64,000 nt of DNA from Candidatus Kapaibacterium sp. (lineage in GTDB: Bacteria > Bacteroidota > Ignavibacteria > Kapaibacteriales > UBA2268): NCBI GenBank assembly GCA_026390695.1, contig JAPLFL010000090.1, positions 59,419 through 123,418 of the forward strand. Reading direction: 5' to 3'. Positions 18,391 to 28,285 of this stretch are shown one piece after another. How positions within the stretch are numbered: the first letter of the stretch is position 1; the number at the start of each line of letters is the position of its first letter. Made by a program: the position numbers and the translations under genes. The notes under the pieces were generated by a model. That model was not told the DNA's origin and searched no databases. It was given only the letters and a program-made list of their open reading frames with translations.

Positions 18391-18511
18391 GGGTTAAGGA
18401 GGGGTTCCTCGCTGGTATTATCGCACTACTTCCAATTAAACATTTTGTCATTATTTAAATATTTACTAAATTACAATCTTATTTTTATCAATAATTAAAA
18501 AGGTTTTTATC

Positions 18512-19462
18512 ATGGCTGACAATACTACTACTTTTCTGCATCTCTCCTATCCCGAACTTATCGTTACTTGTAATGAAATTCATACTTACATGGTTCGTGA
18601 TGCGACTGAATTTACTACTTTCGGAATTACTTCCACTATTACCACGGCTTTCAAAACTAAAATTGATGCCTTCGAAGCGCTTCCGACCGATACCGAACTT
18701 GCTGCGGTACTTGTTTCCGCTACTGCTGCAAAGAATACTATTGCTAATGATTTAAGAATTATGTTGCGCGGAATTGATGTACGCGCGAAAATGTGCTTCA
18801 GTAGCGATATGGGAAAATATAGTTTGTTTCATTCGCCTACTTTAAGTAAGTTATCGGATGCTGAACTTTTGATTTTTAGTAGAATGGTGAAGCGTTCGGC
18901 TGACCTCTATCATACGGAGCTTGCCGTTTATGGTTTGACATCGACAATGATCACGGATTTGGATACTAAAAGTGATGATTTTGAAACCGCGATCGATACT
19001 CAGCGTAATGCCGTGGCTGCGCGGGATATGGCAACGAATAATCGGACTAAAAAAGCTACGGAATTATATGATCTATTGATGTCTTATTGTGATATTGGCA
19101 AGGTGATATGGTACGAAACCAATGAGGCGAAATATAACGATTATGTGATATATGGTACGTCGGGTTCCGGGCTTGCCGCACCCACGGGCTTTGATGGGAT
19201 ATTCGGTATAACGCCCGCCCCGCATATAGATATGACATGGGACGCGGTTTCGGGCGCCACAAGTTACGATATTTATTATTCACAAGTTGAAGTGGGACAG
19301 CCAGCGGGCACTTTTTCATTGCAACAGAACATTGCATCAGCCCCTGCCTCGATGGTTCCGCTTCCCGACAAGCTTTATTATTTCTATATCATAGCGAAAA
19401 ACTCCACCCAAACCAGTTCACACAGCACGACGATTAGTGTGAATACAACGATGCCGGTTTAG
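18512..19462 (+). CDS. Helical protein with C-terminal fibronectin III domain, unknown function
   Basis: 316 residues, no signal peptide. Two similar helical halves, about 10-100 and 110-205: each has a leucine-rich helix, a TxFGITSTI or AVYGLTSTM turn, then KxDAFE or KSDDFE. They end in SYCDIGKVIWYETNEAKYNDYVIYG. Residues about 225-316 form an Fn3 domain (MTWDAVSGATSYDIYYS, LYYFYIIAKNS). The protein at 62866 shares the helical part and the closing motif YC[DE]IGKxIW...AKYxDYVIYG but lacks Fn3. Both lie beside 21-bp arrays. GC content looks higher than in its neighbours. I do not recognise the family. Confidence 0.8.
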   Translation: MADNTTTFLHLSYPELIVTCNEIHTYMVRDATEFTTFGITSTITTAFKTKIDAFEALPTDTELAAVLVSATAAKNTIANDLRIMLRGIDVRAKMCFSSDMGKYSLFHSPTLSKLSDAELLIFSRMVKRSADLYHTELAVYGLTSTMITDLDTKSDDFETAIDTQRNAVAARDMATNNRTKKATELYDLLMSYCDIGKVIWYETNEAKYNDYVIYGTSGSGLAAPTGFDGIFGITPAPHIDMTWDAVSGATSYDIYYSQVEVGQPAGTFSLQQNIASAPASMVPLPDKLYYFYIIAKNSTQTSSHSTTISVNTTMPV

Positions 19463-19580
19463 ATAATTATAAGTTATGAGTTATAAGTTATGAGGAGATG
19501 AGAGAAGAGTGGAAGAAATAATTATTCTGTCATTCCTACGGATGCAGGAATCCCCTACAATTAAGCATTATGATTCTTTA

Positions 19581-19660
19581 TGGAAAATCCCCCCAGCCCC
19601 CCTTTTGCAAAGGGGGGTATTGGATCAGAAACCCCTCTTTGCAAAAGATGGGCAGGGGAG
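19581..19660. repeat. Palindromic G/C-run repeat
   Basis: CCCCCCTTTTGCAAAGGGGGG followed by CCCCTCTTTGCAAAAGATGGG. Same family as the repeats at 22272, 22523, 63968 and the insert in leuS at 44047. Confidence 0.8.
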
Positions 19661-19810
19661 AATTCTTCTGGTTTATTAAGAAGGAATGATGCGGAGATTC
19701 ATCCGATGGCTTCGAGTCATCAAATGAATAGTGGGAAGAGGAAAATATATAATAAAAATAATAAAACGACATGTTCGTTTTTATGTTGAACTAATTTATA
19801 GGAGATTATT

Positions 19811-21061
19811 ATGAAAAAGATTTGTTTAATACTGGCTATGATGCTTGGATTATCAGGTGCTGCGAAAGCGCAGTGGGAGTTAAGTAGTAATGGAATATCT
19901 TCAAAGTATAATATTTCAATAACTTCATTAGGAGTTAGTGGTAGCAAAATAATTGCTGGTACCGGCTATGATGCAGAAGGTAATGGGGTATTTTATTCCT
20001 CTAATAATGGGAGTAGTTGGACACAAATAAATAATGGATTACCTAACTTGGGTATTCCTTGTGTTGCAATATTAGGAGAAAAATTTTTTGCAGGTTCTCA
20101 ATGTAATGGTAGTTTATGCAATGGAATATATTCTTCTACGGATAACGGGACAACCTGGAAAAATTGCAATCATGGAATTTTAGATAATTCATTTATTCAA
20201 ACATTAAAGGTAGAAAATAGTATTATATATGCAGGTACATCAAAAGGATTATATATTTCTAAAGATACTGGGAATTCATGGAAATTATTAAACCAGAAAT
20301 TTGCAGGGATTAATATAATGAAAATTTCTGTATCTGATAGTATGATTCTTGTACGAACATATACAGGACTTTATTTATCTTCTGATTATGGTAATTCTTG
20401 GATTGATATACATCCTCCTCAGCTTCAATTATATTCAATAGCAGTAAAATCCGATAGCATTTTTTTTAGTTATGATAGCTTATATTATTCAGTAGGTTTT
20501 TATTTCTCTTCTGATAAAGGAAAAAGTTGGAAAAAATCTGTCGAGAATGGTTTTATAAGTTATATTATGACTATATTACCTTTACAAAACTTAATTCTCA
20601 TAGGTTATTGGAAAGGTGGGGTTTATGTATCATCTAATTTAGAAAAAGCATGGATTCCAAGAAATACTGGATTAACTGGTTATGGTTCTGAAGTAATAGA
20701 TTTAGCATATAACGAAGAATATATTTTTGCTGGCACTGAGGGAGGAATTTATCGTGCTAAACTCTCTGATTTCGGTATTTCTTCTGCCAAAGTTAGCACA
20801 TCATCTTATAAAGAAGCCATATCTATTTCCCCCAATCCCGCGAGCGATTACATCACAATTACTAATGACCAATTACAAATTACTAATGTGGAGATATATA
20901 ATGCTTATGGGGAGAGGATGATTAGAAAGACATCCGATGTCTGGCAGACATCGGATGTCTCTACAAGGATAGATATTTCTTCTCTTCCTTCGGGGATTTA
21001 TTATTGCTGCATTTCTGCGGGCACTCAAAGGATTACGAAGAGTTTTGTGGTGATGAGATGA
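19811..21061 (+). CDS. Secreted propeller protein with T9SS sorting domain
   Basis: 416 residues. Signal peptide ends AAKAQ and the ribosome site AGGAG lies upstream. About seven blades of type GxYxSSDxGxSW (Ycf48/BNR-like propeller). The last 80 residues (ISISPNPASDYITI, SLPSGIYYCCIS, KSFVVMR) are a type A T9SS sorting domain. It should be exported to the surface; the ligand is unknown. It is the intact relative of the frameshifted gene at 5670 and the fragments at 42047 and 48212. A palindrome (20929-20959) sits inside the sorting-domain coding region. Confidence 0.85.
   Translation: MKKICLILAMMLGLSGAAKAQWELSSNGISSKYNISITSLGVSGSKIIAGTGYDAEGNGVFYSSNNGSSWTQINNGLPNLGIPCVAILGEKFFAGSQCNGSLCNGIYSSTDNGTTWKNCNHGILDNSFIQTLKVENSIIYAGTSKGLYISKDTGNSWKLLNQKFAGINIMKISVSDSMILVRTYTGLYLSSDYGNSWIDIHPPQLQLYSIAVKSDSIFFSYDSLYYSVGFYFSSDKGKSWKKSVENGFISYIMTILPLQNLILIGYWKGGVYVSSNLEKAWIPRNTGLTGYGSEVIDLAYNEEYIFAGTEGGIYRAKLSDFGISSAKVSTSSYKEAISISPNPASDYITITNDQLQITNVEIYNAYGERMIRKTSDVWQTSDVSTRIDISSLPSGIYYCCISAGTQRITKSFVVMR
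20929..20959. repeat. Palindrome inside a coding region
   Basis: GACATCCGATGTCT and AGACATCGGATGTC are perfect 14-bp arms around GGC. It encodes TSDVWQTSDV in a loop of the sorting domain that differs from the paralogue at 5670 (there, RRTVPLPQNEL). A related palindrome with a CATCCGATG core is intergenic at 21749-21787. Confidence 0.75.
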
Positions 21062-21069
21062 TTTGAACA

Positions 21070-21112
21070 AAAACCTTCCGAAGGTTCCAAACCTTCGGAA
21101 GGTTGAAGAAGG
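21070..21112. repeat. Palindromic repeat CCTTCCGAAGG
   Basis: AACCTTCCGAAGGTT followed by AACCTTCGGAAGGTT. The same module recurs at about 21711-21746 and 47550-47580. The first two copies are followed by GAAGAAGGAATG. Confidence 0.7.
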
Positions 21113-21227
21113 AATGGTGCAGAGAGGTATTTATCTAAAGCTAAAAAATTTCTCACTTGAAAATAGAATACATAATTGGATACATTTAATGCAGATTTAT
21201 ATAAAATATTAAGTAAATGAACTTCTT

Positions 21228-21620
21228 ATGAAAATATTAGGAAATATAATTGTTTTTGGACTTATTCTTTTTTTATTTGAAGGCTGTCCCACTGGAAATC
21301 CAACACGAGAATCAATAATTACTTTTGTGAATAATTCAGATAAGACAGTTTTTACTTATATTTATCCGGACTCAATTATACAATATGATTCAAATTTTAT
21401 ATGTAGATATCCGATTTATCCTAAATGGGTAGTTCAATTTGATTTACCATGGCGGGAAATTTTTAAAAATGATTCGATCCTTTATTTAATAGTTCTGGAT
21501 AAAGCAATAATGGATGTAGTTCAATGGGATACAATAAAGAAAAATCAACTATATCTAAAACTAATGAGATTTACAATGAAGACATTAGATTCAACAGATG
21601 GGAAATTAACATATCCATAA
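21228..21620 (+). CDS. Small lipoprotein of unknown function
   Basis: 130 residues with a lipoprotein-like signal (FEGC, Cys20). The mature part (TFVNNSDKTVFTYIYPDS, then CRYPIYP and WDTIKKNQLYLKL) resembles a family of short Bacteroidota lipoproteins that I know only as uncharacterised. It stands alone between repeat modules. No catalytic residues are evident. Confidence 0.68.
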   Translation: MKILGNIIVFGLILFLFEGCPTGNPTRESIITFVNNSDKTVFTYIYPDSIIQYDSNFICRYPIYPKWVVQFDLPWREIFKNDSILYLIVLDKAIMDVVQWDTIKKNQLYLKLMRFTMKTLDSTDGKLTYP

Positions 21621-21748
21621 GTTATTTAATATACTAACCTCCAGCCAGAAATTCCCACTGGCTGGAAATACAATCAGAATGAGATTCTGAGTTTAGGGAA
21701 AAACCTTCCGACGGTTCCAAACCTTCGGAAGGTTGAAGAAGGAATGAT

Positions 21749-21787
21749 GCAGAGATTCATCCGATGACTTCGAGTCATCGGATGAAT
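21749..21787. repeat. Perfect palindrome (ATTCATCCGATGAC)
   Basis: ATTCATCCGATGACT, a short centre, and its exact reverse complement. A variant copy is at 19697-19727. It lies between the lipoprotein at 21228 and the small membrane protein at 21857. Confidence 0.7.
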
Positions 21788-21856
21788 AGGGGGAAGAGGA
21801 AATAAATGAGTATTTTTATAGTAAAATCAAGTTAATCAAATATATGAAAGAATAAA

Positions 21857-22117
21857 ATGAGAATCTTTTTCATTTATCATATTATCCTAATAGCTATATT
21901 TTTAATAGGTGGCATTATAAATGTTAAATACTCTATGGCAATAAAAAAAAAATATAGAGTGGATTGGCTTAAACTCAATGAGATATTTAAAACAACTACT
22001 AATGATCCATATATTACGATGGTAAAGAAATGGCAGAGGAATTATAAAATAATTATATTTATTGGATTTCTTTTATGGTTCTTTTTTATGTTTATTTCAA
22101 TGCATTATAATATATAG
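21857..22117 (+). CDS. Small two-TM membrane protein
   Basis: 86 residues with hydrophobic segments at about 3-22 and 66-84, and a basic, amphipathic stretch between them. No family recognised. It is surrounded by repeats and could be an old or acquired gene. The hydrophobic pattern supports real coding, but nothing shows a role. Confidence 0.5.
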   Translation: MRIFFIYHIILIAIFLIGGIINVKYSMAIKKKYRVDWLKLNEIFKTTTNDPYITMVKKWQRNYKIIIFIGFLLWFFFMFISMHYNI

Positions 22118-22188
22118 AAATTTAGGTAATGAAAGACTCAACCTCCAGCCAGAAGTATCTTCTGGATGGAAAAGAAGACATAATGAAT

Positions 22189-22386
22189 TTCTGAGTTTAG
22201 GGGAAATAGTTCTTGTCATTCCGAATGGAGTGAGGAATCCAGTTCCAGAGTGGCATCTGGATTCTTTATGGAAAATCCCCCCAACCCCCCTTTTTCAAAG
22301 GGGGGTATAAGATCAAAATCCCCTCTTTGCAAAAGAGGGGCAGGGGAGATTTCTTCTGGTTTATTAAGAATGAATGATGCGGAGAG
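22189..22386. repeat. About 198-bp mosaic repeat, copy 1
   Basis: Begins TTCTGAGTTTAGGGG, contains CATTCCGAATGGAGTGAGG, two G/C-run palindromes and ends near ATGATGCGGAGAG. Nearly identical to 22441-22637. Confidence 0.85.
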
Positions 22387-22440
22387 ACAAAAATTTCCAT
22401 CCAGAAGTTTCTTCTGGCTGGAAAAGCATTCAGAATGAAG

Positions 22441-22637
22441 TTCTGAGTTTAGGGGAAATAGTTCTTGTCATTCCGAACGGAGTGAGGAATCCAGTTCCAG
22501 AGTGGCATCTGGAATCTTAATGGAAAATCCCCCCATCCCCCCTTTTTCAAAGGGGGGTATAAGATCAAAATCCCCTCTTTGCAAAAGAGGGGCAGGGGAT
22601 ATTTCTTCTGGTTTATTAAGAAGGAATGATGCAGAGA
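22441..22637. repeat. About 197-bp mosaic repeat, copy 2
   Basis: Direct copy of 22189-22386 with few differences; both are preceded by a CCAGAAG...TTCTGG module. Together they suggest tandem duplication of a composite repeat. Nothing coding is seen in 22118-22773. Confidence 0.85.
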
Positions 22638-22773
22638 TTCACTAAGCTCCTGCCATAGATATTTTAATTGCATCAAATATTAATAAAAAATCTTCGATTA
22701 ATGAGCGTCATAGAGCAGAGATGAGAATTATATCGGATAAATAAGGGGAAATGGAGAATGAATTAATCTTGAA

Positions 22774-24351
22774 TCATTGTTTGACTATCGTAAATTCTAC
22801 TCTTCTGTTCTGCTGACGATCCTCTTCAGTATCATTTGATGCAATGGGTTTAGAGCTGCCATATCCTTTAAATTGAACTCTTGATTGCTTAATATGATTT
22901 GATATTAGGTATGCAGCAACAACTTGCGCACGTTTCTGAGATAGTATGTTATTATATTCAACACCACCGATATTGTCTGTATGCCCGGATATTTTAATCG
23001 CAATATTGGGATTATCTTCCATAAATAGAATTAATCTATTCAGTTCGGGAACAGATTCCGGTTTCAAATCAAATTTATTATAATCAAAGAAAACATTGTT
23101 TAGTCTAATGGCTACATTTTCTTGAAATTTAATTAGCTCGAGGTCACGATGGAATTCCTTATATTCATTAAACCTTGTCGCATCAAGATTACTATTGATG
23201 GGGATATATCCTTTGGCTTCTGCTCTAAAACCATAGAATTCGCCGGCTGGCAGAACGATTTTATATTCTCCATTAATAGGATTGGAATTTGCTATACCAT
23301 ATTCAACACCGGTGGAAAGTAGTTCATAGTGAATAACCGCTTCTACTGGAGCTTGAGTTTTCTTATCAAATACTTTCCCAAATATAAAAATAACTGGTTT
23401 AGGTATGGTGCTTTCTTGTTTTGATCCTCCGCCTTTTAGTTTGATTCGGAAAATATCTTCTTTACCATAAGAATTAGCCGTCGAAACAAGATAAGCATAA
23501 TCACCTGAAGCGGAAATAGTATAATCGGTATCGAAATCGGGTGTATTGATTGATGGCCCTAAGTTCTCAGGAACAGCCCAGTTTGTCCAAGTAGAGTCAA
23601 GCCTTCGCGTAACAAAAATATCTCCATTACCATATCCGCAATGACCAATCGAAGCAAAGTAAAGAGTAACACCATCAGGGGCTAAAAAAGGCGCATCCTC
23701 CATAAATGGAGTATTAACGATATTTCCGAGATTTTTAGGTTCGCTCCAATGATTTCCAGCGATAAGAAAACTGGCATAAATATCTCTGTCCCCAAAAGAA
23801 TCTTTTCCTTCAATTGCCATAAGCAAAACTTTTCCGGAATTTGTTAAGCTGAATGAAGAATAACTATTTTTATTAGTATAATTATCAATATCAAGCTTCT
23901 CGGGGAAACTCCAACCATCACTTGTTCTATGAGTTATAGAAACCCCATGAGTTTTTTCACCATTTGTAAGATAACGTCCTGAAACCAGCAAAGTATTTCC
24001 ATCGGGTGAAACAGAGCAAACAAAGTCACCGGTTTCGGTATTTAAAGGCGCACCAATATTCACAGCTTTTGTCCAATGTCCAGTATTATCAAGGGTTGAG
24101 TACCAAATATCCTGCATAAGTTTATCACCGGAATTATTGGGGTGATTGTCTCTGCAAAAATAGAGAGTTTTACCGTCAGCAGAGATAATTGGTGATAATT
24201 CACTATATTCAGTATTAATATGGTGCCCTAAATTCTCTTTCTTTGGCGCATCATAAGGAATACCTGGCCAAGGAAGAATGCAGAGCTTCTCTAAAGCAAA
24301 AGACTTTAGAAAAAAGGATGCTAAGGAGAAAATAATTAATATAAACTTCAT
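22774..24351 (-). CDS. PD40 propeller-OmpA family protein (PorE-like)
   Basis: About 525 residues from ATG 24351, the start that puts the signal peptide (KFILIIFSLASFFLKSFA) first. Residues about 40-300 carry WD40-like PD40 repeats (ISADGKTLYFCRD, VSPDGNTLLVSG, LAPDGVTLYFAS). A carboxypeptidase-regulatory-like domain follows (GKVFDKKTQAPVEAVI). The C-terminal OmpA domain (DYNKFDLKPESVPEL, SGHTDNIGG, NRRVEF) binds peptidoglycan. This is the plan of T9SS protein PorE without its TPR part. It is last in a minus-strand run with PorZ-like and a T9SS protease, which supports a cell-envelope or T9SS role. Confidence 0.85.
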   Translation of the reverse strand: MKFILIIFSLASFFLKSFALEKLCILPWPGIPYDAPKKENLGHHINTEYSELSPIISADGKTLYFCRDNHPNNSGDKLMQDIWYSTLDNTGHWTKAVNIGAPLNTETGDFVCSVSPDGNTLLVSGRYLTNGEKTHGVSITHRTSDGWSFPEKLDIDNYTNKNSYSSFSLTNSGKVLLMAIEGKDSFGDRDIYASFLIAGNHWSEPKNLGNIVNTPFMEDAPFLAPDGVTLYFASIGHCGYGNGDIFVTRRLDSTWTNWAVPENLGPSINTPDFDTDYTISASGDYAYLVSTANSYGKEDIFRIKLKGGGSKQESTIPKPVIFIFGKVFDKKTQAPVEAVIHYELLSTGVEYGIANSNPINGEYKIVLPAGEFYGFRAEAKGYIPINSNLDATRFNEYKEFHRDLELIKFQENVAIRLNNVFFDYNKFDLKPESVPELNRLILFMEDNPNIAIKISGHTDNIGGVEYNNILSQKRAQVVAAYLISNHIKQSRVQFKGYGSSKPIASNDTEEDRQQNRRVEFTIVKQ

Positions 24352-24427
24352 AAAGTTCTTAGAGTTTATAAAGTTTATCAAGTTCATAAAGTTCTTTGTT
24401 AATTTTAATTGATGTATTGACAAATAA

Positions 24428-25354
24428 TTATTTTACTGAAATACTAAAATCAAAAGATTCGATTTGCTTTAAATCTTTGGAATTTATTTCACGTTTGATA
24501 TAAGTCTTTTTATTCCAACCGGACTTCAGATCAAAAATACTTGTTGAAACATCTTTAACGTTTACTTTAGGAATATCCTTTGCACTTGGTTCTGGTTTGC
24601 CAGCTTGCTTATAAACCTGCCGATACATATTCAAAAATATTGCATTGGTTTTTTCCTTATCTAATTCGAGCCTTGAACCAATTTTACAATAATTATTCTC
24701 GAAATTCACTGAATCAACCTTTACAAATAAAGTTCCCGGAAAAGATTCGCCACCCAACGGATTAGGTAATTTGGTTTCTAAAATAATAGTTGAATCCTTT
24801 TTAAAAATTTCTCCGTAATAATTATAATATAGAATAATTTCTTTTGAAAAGGCTTCATTGATTGCATCACGTGTTTCTATAAGGAGTTTAAGTTGTTTGG
24901 CAATATATTCCATCTTTTCATCACCAGCTTTTTTCTCAAATTTTTCAAGTCCTTTTTTTAGGTGTCTTTGAATTGCATAAATATTATCAAGATATTTGAA
25001 TTTTCCGTTTGTATCAGTAAGAAAAATTACCTTTACTCCGACAGCGAAATCGGTCATAGCTTTCTGTGCTGGATTTTCAATACCTTCTAATTTAGCTGTT
25101 TTGTACCACCATTCAATACGGTATCCTGATGTATCTTTATCAAGAATTTTTATTTCAACATTCTTAGTAGAGATCATTTTCATATTTTGACCCTGAATTG
25201 TATTTTCCTGACTGTGCTTAATTTTAAGTTTAACCAATTCGGATTTCTGCCAATTGCCAGAAATTGAAAATGTTGAACTTGAAGCAAAGCCTTTTGGATA
25301 AGGTACAAGTAATATGAATAAAAACATCAAAAGTTTTAAATTCAACGAATACAT
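24428..25354 (-). CDS. Secreted protein of unknown function
   Basis: 308 residues with a signal peptide (LLMFLFILLVPYPKGFA). The middle is helical (QRHLKKGLEKFEKKAGDEK) and the rest beta-rich; no domain recognised. It lies between the subtilisin gene and the PD40-OmpA gene with short gaps, so it is probably in the same operon and acts in the periplasm or on the outer membrane. Confidence 0.72.
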   Translation of the reverse strand: MYSLNLKLLMFLFILLVPYPKGFASSSTFSISGNWQKSELVKLKIKHSQENTIQGQNMKMISTKNVEIKILDKDTSGYRIEWWYKTAKLEGIENPAQKAMTDFAVGVKVIFLTDTNGKFKYLDNIYAIQRHLKKGLEKFEKKAGDEKMEYIAKQLKLLIETRDAINEAFSKEIILYYNYYGEIFKKDSTIILETKLPNPLGGESFPGTLFVKVDSVNFENNYCKIGSRLELDKEKTNAIFLNMYRQVYKQAGKPEPSAKDIPKVNVKDVSTSIFDLKSGWNKKTYIKREINSKDLKQIESFDFSISVK

Positions 25355-25374
25355 TTAATCCTTCATATTTAATT

Positions 25375-28263
25375 TTAGTGTATAATTGTTATAGCTTGAG
25401 ATATCTTTTGCTTTGGTGTTATCATCCTGATAAAATATCTACCGGAAGTATATTTATTTAAGTTCACCTTTAGATCATCATAAAATCCGGGAGTTCTGAA
25501 ATTATTTTGTAGCAATTCAATATGCTCCCCAATTGAATTATATAATTCAATAGTAACATTTTCAGAATCTGAAATAGAATAACGGATAACAATATCTTGA
25601 TTGTCAACCGGATTCGGGTATGAAAGCCATAAGGAATCTGTTTTGGGGATTGAATAAAAATTTCCAGATCCAATACCCAATTTAGTAGCAGATAATCGAG
25701 CATTTTTCACTGCTTTCACCAGTCCATCGTAAGTGGGCGAAGCCATCAAAGCGAAAGTCACCTTAGCAATTTCGGTTGGTTTCAGCTTCATTGGCCCAGC
25801 TCCGATAACAAAAGAAATATCTGTGATGTTTGATAGACTTCTTCCAATTCCACCAGTAAGCATCTTTTTCTTTGATTCAGGGCTAAAGCCACCATAAATT
25901 CCTGGATTATCTGCAGAGTTACCATCATTATCAATAGCGAAAAAATTAACGGACTGGTTAGATATAAGTGCAGCACCAACCCATGGTAAGGAATCAATTT
26001 TTGTATTATAAGCGTAGCCAAAATTATTCAAAGTATCGTATAAAGCTAAATTATATGATCCAGATGGACCAATATCCCAGTCAAAAAATAATCCCGAATA
26101 AAGAGAATCCATATTAATACCGGAACTATTCTCAATTTCATAATTAATTAGCATATAATCAAGATTATCCGGTGTATCGAACTGATAATTATGCTGATGT
26201 ATTTTTACACCGACAAAAGATGTATCATTCAGATCATAAAATCTTGCATCACCTTCTTCGGCTGCGTTTTTACCGGGTTTTATCTTTTGAAAAATTGCGT
26301 CGGAATTAAATGCAAAATCCTGCAAACTTTGATCCCAGCCACGAACCTGATCTGATAATTTCCCTTGAGATGAAATCATTAATCCACCTTCGTAAAGCAA
26401 TCCGCTGCTACCTTTATATGTAAAACCATCACCCTGAGTATTAGTTGGATAATCATTGAATCCAATATTAGATCTGCTATTAAAAGTTATACTTAAATTA
26501 TTCGCCTTGAGTGTACGATATGCAGGACTGAAGATTAATCTGATGATAAATTTATTAAAAGCCGAAGTATCGTCAGAAATAGTAAATTCAATATCCATCG
26601 GGAACGTGGGAGGGATATCCGCCGGTACTCTGAAAATTATTTGTTGACTTGGTGTTTTCGACTCACCTGTCGCAAAATCACCTGCTTGTATAGTTTTATT
26701 TGTATAATCAAGAGTATATCCTGTTAATTCACGAGCTAACACTTTAATATTTTTTACAGGAGCTAAAATATTCTGAAAAGATAATTTGATTGAAACAAGC
26801 TCACCAGCTTCAAGAATCTGATCATTACTTGAATCAGTTACCGTATATTCAGTTACTATTAATGATTTAGCATATTTATTAGTAACTGTTTTGAAAGCAT
26901 TAACACGTGTGCGTCCCATTTTTCCAAGAAATACCGGAGGATTTAATGTATCAATAATATCGCCGGATGCCTTAATAAATTCTTTTAATTGAACCGGAGT
27001 CAGCTCAGGATGTTTCATAGCAGCCATAGCAGCAACTGCACTTGTGACCGGAGAAGCCATTGAAGTCCCGCTCATAGTTTCATAGCTATTCCCCGGAATA
27101 GTTGCTAATATATCTACTCCTGGTGCAGACACATCAACCGTGCCGTTATAGTTCGAAAAATTAGCAATACCATCCGTGCTGTTAGAGGCGGCCACGGACA
27201 TTGATCCGAAATAAGCGGCTGGATAAAATGCCTCATCACTCCCATTATTGCCGGCAGCACAAACAACCAAAGTACCAATTTTATTAACACTTTTGATTAC
27301 ATCCTGTTCGGCAGATGATTTATTTGATGTTCCCCATGAACAATTGATAATTTTAGCTCCCATTAGAGAAGCATAAAAGACACCATCATAAGAGTTAGCT
27401 ACAGATGTTGCCCAAGGATTGTCATATCCTATTTTTACTGGCATAAGCCTTACATTCGGAGCAACACCTGCTATACCGGTAATATTGTTTATGATGGCTC
27501 CGACAGTACCTGCTACATGAGTTCCATGTGCATGTCCCGGCATTGGATTATTATCTTGTCCTAAAATTGTATCGGTAGAGCTTACAAAGTCCCATCCATG
27601 CCAATCGTCAATATAACCATTATGATCATCATCTATACCGTTAAATCTTTTATCTTTTCCATTTGAATCCAGACCGGTTTCTCCTGGATTATTGTAAATG
27701 ACAGTTGTTAAATCCTCGTGAGTATAATCAATTCCAGTATCTACAATTCCAACAATTATCGGAGCCTTAGAAGTGTCAATTTTATCCCATGCATCGAATG
27801 CTTTTATCAATGGCAGATAATATTGCCCTGAGACTAAGGTGTCATTAGGTTGATAGACCAAATAATGTATAGGGGAGACTTCGCAATATTCAATATCAAG
27901 AAACGCAGAAAGTTTTCTGCATGCAATTGCCGGATCAATTCTTGATGAATATTCTATTTTAAATATTCTTTTCAAACCCTCAACATCTTCATTATCGACG
28001 GACATTAATTGAGAGCCCTTTATTTTTTTTTCATAAAGAGAAATTAGTTTTTTATCAATATATGAAGATAATTTATAATCTCCGATTAAAGTTGTAATTT
28101 CATCTATTTTTGAATTTGATTTTGCTTTGTTAAGAAAGGAACTTGGCTGCTTAAACTTGATAATCAATTTATTATCTTCATATTTCTTTAAAGCATAAGC
28201 AGGAGCAATGATCATAAAAGATAATGTTAAGATTATTGCTGATTTGAGAGTTTTATATTGCAT
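25375..28263 (-). CDS. Subtilisin-family protease with T9SS sorting domain
   Basis: About 962 residues. From Met 28263: signal peptide, a propeptide-like region, then a peptidase S8 domain with Asp175 (VDTGID), His246 (HGTHVAG), an oxyanion Asn in AAGNNG and Ser401 (GTSMASP). A long beta-rich region follows, then a sorting domain (YPNPVDNQDIVIRYSIS ... SGRYFIRM). It should be exported by T9SS as a surface protease. The longer frame from 28308 would overlap the upstream gene by 23 bp and bury the signal peptide, so 28263 is preferred. Confidence 0.9.
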   Translation of the reverse strand: MQYKTLKSAIILTLSFMIIAPAYALKKYEDNKLIIKFKQPSSFLNKAKSNSKIDEITTLIGDYKLSSYIDKKLISLYEKKIKGSQLMSVDNEDVEGLKRIFKIEYSSRIDPAIACRKLSAFLDIEYCEVSPIHYLVYQPNDTLVSGQYYLPLIKAFDAWDKIDTSKAPIIVGIVDTGIDYTHEDLTTVIYNNPGETGLDSNGKDKRFNGIDDDHNGYIDDWHGWDFVSSTDTILGQDNNPMPGHAHGTHVAGTVGAIINNITGIAGVAPNVRLMPVKIGYDNPWATSVANSYDGVFYASLMGAKIINCSWGTSNKSSAEQDVIKSVNKIGTLVVCAAGNNGSDEAFYPAAYFGSMSVAASNSTDGIANFSNYNGTVDVSAPGVDILATIPGNSYETMSGTSMASPVTSAVAAMAAMKHPELTPVQLKEFIKASGDIIDTLNPPVFLGKMGRTRVNAFKTVTNKYAKSLIVTEYTVTDSSNDQILEAGELVSIKLSFQNILAPVKNIKVLARELTGYTLDYTNKTIQAGDFATGESKTPSQQIIFRVPADIPPTFPMDIEFTISDDTSAFNKFIIRLIFSPAYRTLKANNLSITFNSRSNIGFNDYPTNTQGDGFTYKGSSGLLYEGGLMISSQGKLSDQVRGWDQSLQDFAFNSDAIFQKIKPGKNAAEEGDARFYDLNDTSFVGVKIHQHNYQFDTPDNLDYMLINYEIENSSGINMDSLYSGLFFDWDIGPSGSYNLALYDTLNNFGYAYNTKIDSLPWVGAALISNQSVNFFAIDNDGNSADNPGIYGGFSPESKKKMLTGGIGRSLSNITDISFVIGAGPMKLKPTEIAKVTFALMASPTYDGLVKAVKNARLSATKLGIGSGNFYSIPKTDSLWLSYPNPVDNQDIVIRYSISDSENVTIELYNSIGEHIELLQNNFRTPGFYDDLKVNLNKYTSGRYFIRMITPKQKISQAITIIH

Positions 28264-28285
28264 GATTTTAACTATTATTGAAAAA

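Noticed and set aside
17821..18498. A 225-residue protein across array A
   Set aside because: The frame is open mainly because the repeat unit is a multiple of three without stops; it runs through the palindromic repeat and has no ribosome site or family match.
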